In this document: positions 58,126 through 60,185 of the stretch, piece by piece | Layout: every line of letters starts with the position of its first letter | Position numbering within the stretch: position 1 is the stretch's first letter | Source: Micromonospora sp. MH99 | GTDB taxonomy: Bacteria; Actinomycetota; Actinomycetes; Mycobacteriales; Micromonosporaceae | Assembly: GCF_021442385.1 (NCBI RefSeq) | Contig: NZ_MUZA01000036.1 | Coordinates: 1 to 60,185 of the forward strand | DNA: 60,185 nucleotides | Direction: 5' to 3' | Made by a program: the position numbers and the translations under genes | The notes under the pieces: model-generated | What the model saw: only the letters and a program-made list of their open reading frames with translations | What the model was told of the DNA's origin: nothing | The model's database searches: none

Positions 58126-58195
58126 TTTGCTCTGCTTCAACGGAGGCGACAGTGAGGCACCGACACTGTTGCGCCGGTTGAAGCAGAGCAAAGGG
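58123..58195. repeat. large inverted repeat (19-bp perfect arms) between kdp and the methyltransferase gene
   Basis: The arms CCCTTTGCTCTGCTTCAAC (58123-58141) and GTTGAAGCAGAGCAAAGGG (58177-58195) are perfectly complementary. The inner segments pair further (CGACAGTG with CACTGTTG) around a loop AGGCACCGA, giving a ~32-bp stem with a few mismatches. It lies 64 bases past the methyltransferase stop on the minus strand and can act as terminator. The length and non-G/C-biased arms are unusual for a terminator here and fit a dispersed palindromic element. Confidence 0.7.
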
Positions 58196-58211
58196 CCCGC
58201 AGGGGATGGGC

Positions 58212-58275
58212 GGCGGGTCAGGCCAGGCGGGTCAGGCCAGGCCAGGCGGGTCAGGCGGGTCAGGCCGGGCGGCGG
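58212..58275. repeat. short tandem repeats over the methyltransferase 3' end
   Basis: The unit GGCGGGTCAGGCCA is repeated and interspersed with a 9-base GGCGGGTCA unit, running from about 58212 into the stop codon of the methyltransferase gene (58260-58262). Each unit has TGA in the minus-strand frame context, so slippage would alter only the extreme C-terminus or the untranslated tail. Confidence 0.6.
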
Positions 58276-59300
58276 GCCACCAGCACGTCGCGCATGATCG
58301 ACTGGTCGACCCGGTGCCGCAGCGCGCGGTAGGGCTCCGTGTCGACAACTGTCAGGCCGGCGTCGACAAGTGCCGCCGCCGCGTCCTCGCGGCTGGCGAC
58401 GTGGGTGTTCCACGAGATGCCCAGCGCCCCGCCCGGGCGCAGCAGCCGCGCCCAGACCGGCGCGGCGTCCGCGAGGAGCGCCAGCGGGTCACGCGTCAGA
58501 CCCTGATCGGCGGTACGACTGCCGTGCTGCACGCCGTACGGCGCGTCGGCGACCACCAGGTCGACGGTCTCGGGGCGGAAGAACTCCGCCGCGCGGGTGG
58601 TGTCGGCGTTGACGACGTCGAGCAACTGCGTACGGCCCGCCTTGTGCTCCTCGCGGGTCGGCGCCAGCTCGATGCGCACCCGCCGGCCGACCACCTTGCG
58701 CTCCCGCCGCACCGGCCCCGACTCCAGCACCCGGTGCTTGACCCGCTTCTGCTTCAGCCAGGTCGTGACGAACGCGCGGTACGCCTCGACGTCCTTCTGG
58801 TCGCGCTCGATCCCGGCGGCGTCGAAGCCGTACATCAGCGCCTGGTTGAGGGTGGTGCCCCGACCGCAGAGCGGGTCGAGCACCCGGAACCGGCGGCTGG
58901 TCAGCTCGCCGGCCCAGTCCGACGCGAGCAGGGTGACGTTGAGCAGCAGCTTGGTGAACTGCTCGTTGGTCTTGCCGGGGTACTTCTGGATGGTGAGCAG
59001 GTCGTCGTCGTAGCGGTCCAGCCGGCTCCACTCGACCGGGCGCAGCAGGTCGCCGACGATCTCGAACAGCGCGTACCCGGCGGAGAGGTTGCCCAGGACG
59101 GCCAGGTCCCGTTCGGTCAGCCCGTCACCGCTGAACGTGACGTAGGTCGCCCCGCCGACGACCTCCGTGTCCAGCTCGCCGATCCGGCCCTCGAGCGCCG
59201 ACCGGCCGAAGATCTCCAGCTCGGCCCGGGTGAGGTCGATGGCGGAGCGGGCGTACACCCGGTTGGTGGCGGGCAGGATCAGCAGGCCGTAGCGCGTCAT
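58260..59300 (-). CDS. TRM11-like RNA methyltransferase family protein
   Basis: A 346-residue SAM-dependent methyltransferase. The SAM site is RVLDPLCGRGTTLNQALMYGFDAAGIE and the catalytic motif IV is LVVADAPYGVQHG, a DPPY-type loop used for exocyclic-nitrogen methylation of RNA or DNA. The N-terminal part (TRYGLLILPATNRVYARSAIDL) is a substrate-binding extension, shorter than a canonical THUMP domain. tRNA guanosine methylation as in TRM11 is the likely role; a DNA target cannot be ruled out. ATG 59300 fits the family start. Confidence 0.8.
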   Translation of the reverse strand: MTRYGLLILPATNRVYARSAIDLTRAELEIFGRSALEGRIGELDTEVVGGATYVTFSGDGLTERDLAVLGNLSAGYALFEIVGDLLRPVEWSRLDRYDDDLLTIQKYPGKTNEQFTKLLLNVTLLASDWAGELTSRRFRVLDPLCGRGTTLNQALMYGFDAAGIERDQKDVEAYRAFVTTWLKQKRVKHRVLESGPVRRERKVVGRRVRIELAPTREEHKAGRTQLLDVVNADTTRAAEFFRPETVDLVVADAPYGVQHGSRTADQGLTRDPLALLADAAPVWARLLRPGGALGISWNTHVASREDAAAALVDAGLTVVDTEPYRALRHRVDQSIMRDVLVARRPA

Positions 59301-59372
59301 GATCCGGCGAGTATTCCACAACGGGTGACGGTCGCCGGGAACCGGAGCGGCCTGCGGACCGACTACCCACAC

Positions 59373-60185
59373 ATGGGGTGTGAGCAGTGGCGGGAGGTCC
59401 TGTCCGCGCAGTTGGACGGGGAGGAGACCGCCGCCGAGGCGGCGGCGGCGCAGGGGCACCTGGACGAGTGCGCCAAGTGCCGGGCCTGGTTCGCGGCGGC
59501 GGTCGCGGTGACGCGCCGGGTTCGTACCCGACTGGTCACCGATGTGCCCGACCGGGCCGACGCGATCCTGGCCGCCGTCGGCGGCAGCGCCACCGGCGAC
59601 GCGGTCGCCGAAGCCTGTGACACGCCGCCGGCCCGCCGGTCGCGCTGGCGGCCCCGCCTGCCCGGCCGCGGCCGGCTGGTCGTCGGGCTGCGCGCGGCGC
59701 TCGGCCTGCTCGGGGCTGTTCAGCTGGTGCTCGGCCTGGCCCAGGTGGGCCGGGGAGCGACCGCCGACCATCTGCACGCCTCCGGGCAGCACCTGTGGCA
59801 CGAGTCGGCCGCCTGGAACGTGGCGGTCGGGGCCGGCTTCCTCTTCGTGGCGGTACGCCGCAGCCCTCCGGCGGGTCTCCTGCCGATGCTCAGCGCGTTC
59901 GTCGGCACGCTCCTGCTGCTGTCGGTCAACGACCTCGCCACCGGCTCGGTGAGTGGAGAGCGCCTGGTCAGCCACGGCTTCCTGGTGTTCGGCTACCTGA
60001 TCACCGTGCTGCTGTCGCGGCCCGGACTGCGTCCCGGGGGGCCCGCGCCGCAGCGGCAGCCGACGCCGTCGCGCTGGCGGTTCGGCGCGGACGAGACCGA
60101 ACGGCCCCTGCGGGTGGTGCACTCCGGGGCGTACCCGGCGCAGGCAGCCGACCGCAACGCCGCCCCGGCCGCGCGCACCGGCCGC
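59373..60185 (+). CDS. zf-HC2 (anti-sigma-like) membrane protein, 3' end outside the window
   Basis: The frame is open from ATG 59373 to the window edge (271 codons). The N-terminus has the zinc anti-sigma motif GHLDECAKCRAW (HxxxCxxC, ~30-41). About four TM segments follow (LRAALGLLGAVQLVLGLA, VAVGAGFLFVAV, LLPMLSAFVGTLLLLSV, FLVFGYLITVLLS), then a Pro/Arg-rich cytoplasmic tail. Its multi-TM layout differs from single-pass anti-sigma factors. No sigma gene is visible next to it, so any partner lies beyond the edge. Divergent from the methyltransferase gene, with 72 bases between starts. Confidence 0.8.
   Translation, partial: MGCEQWREVLSAQLDGEETAAEAAAAQGHLDECAKCRAWFAAAVAVTRRVRTRLVTDVPDRADAILAAVGGSATGDAVAEACDTPPARRSRWRPRLPGRGRLVVGLRAALGLLGAVQLVLGLAQVGRGATADHLHASGQHLWHESAAWNVAVGAGFLFVAVRRSPPAGLLPMLSAFVGTLLLLSVNDLATGSVSGERLVSHGFLVFGYLITVLLSRPGLRPGGPAPQRQPTPSRWRFGADETERPLRVVHSGAYPAQAADRNAAPAARTGR

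Larger units (their letters stand above)
57912..58259. promoter_or_regulatory. 348-bp intergenic region upstream of kdp, with hairpins
   Basis: No gene can be supported here. Reading away from the kdp start: a perfect hairpin CGCGACCG-N5-CGGTCGCG (57940-57960), a second stem GGGGC-N7-GCCCC (57963-57979), and GTCAT-N9-ATGAC (58001-58019). The two hairpins would fall in the kdp leader RNA if transcription starts near 58000-58030, where the sequence becomes A/T richer (AACCTTTTCTTGACG, 58025-58039). A KdpE site is expected but no consensus was recognised. The large inverted repeat and tandem repeats are listed separately. Confidence 0.45.

Noticed and set aside
58212..58275. Direct repeats that could suggest a CRISPR-like array.
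   Set aside because: Units are 9-14 bases without spacers and no cas gene is present; this is a simple tandem repeat.

Overview
The window reads as chromosomal DNA of a high-GC actinomycete, most likely a Micromonosporaceae member such as Micromonospora. The evidence is strong G/C bias at third codon positions, many GTG/TTG starts, many 4-bp GTGA/ATGA stop-start overlaps, and typically actinobacterial families (SigK/RskA, SigB-type sigma, class F sortase, IdeR-type iron boxes, KdpF, DUF2855, HxlR and MmyB-type regulators). No rRNA, tRNA, CRISPR array, insertion sequence or prophage was recognised. The organism name is inference; the family assignments come from motifs read by eye.

Layout. 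1-1200: end of a large protein carrying a PI3/4-kinase-like domain, followed by a small unknown protein. 1337-2620: PAS-GAF protein. 2662-9389: N-acetylmuramic acid (MurNAc) module, with murQ divergent from a sodium/solute symporter, anmK and a large FAD/Fe-S D-lactate-type dehydrogenase; together they could import MurNAc or anhydro-MurNAc, phosphorylate it, cleave the lactyl ether and oxidise the D-lactate released. 9394-13552: iron/siderophore module (siderophore-interacting reductase, RhtX/FptX-like MFS, DHA2 MFS, and a divergent siderophore-type GNAT) around two IdeR-like boxes. 13569-16292: DUF305-like protein translationally coupled to an unusual ECF sigma / zinc-motif / transmembrane / GH128-like glycosidase fusion, plus a small ORF. 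16582-19475: secreted CHRD-like protein, class F sortase, SigK, RskA. 19576-24056: SDR, DUF2855, a GAF-SpoIIE phosphatase divergent from a SigB-type sigma factor, and a small ORF. 24341-32392: stress/drug-type accessory genes, each with its own regulator (TetR-MDR, HxlR-AKR, MmyB-AKR with a frameshift, HxlR-MFS) and a GNAT.

32458-47185: a galactoside utilisation locus. Leftward: secreted GH27 and cytoplasmic GH36 alpha-galactosidases plus a sugar ABC importer (binding protein and two permeases, no ATPase). Rightward: SDR sugar dehydrogenase, GntR regulator, galactonate dehydratase, aldose epimerase, KDPGal aldolase, PfkB-type KDGal kinase, SMP-30 lactonase and a royal-jelly-family protein. 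Together these encode every step of the oxidative De Ley-Doudoroff route from alpha-galactosides to pyruvate and glyceraldehyde-3-phosphate.

47219-49633: DUF421 membrane protein, dienelactone hydrolase and a frameshifted SDR. 49687-57911: complete kdp potassium-transport operon including two micro-ORFs (KdpF and a 27-residue membrane peptide), preceded by a 348-bp leader/intergenic region with hairpins, a 19-bp perfect inverted repeat and short tandem repeats. 58260-59300: TRM11-like methyltransferase. 59373-end: zinc-finger (zf-HC2) membrane protein cut by the window edge.
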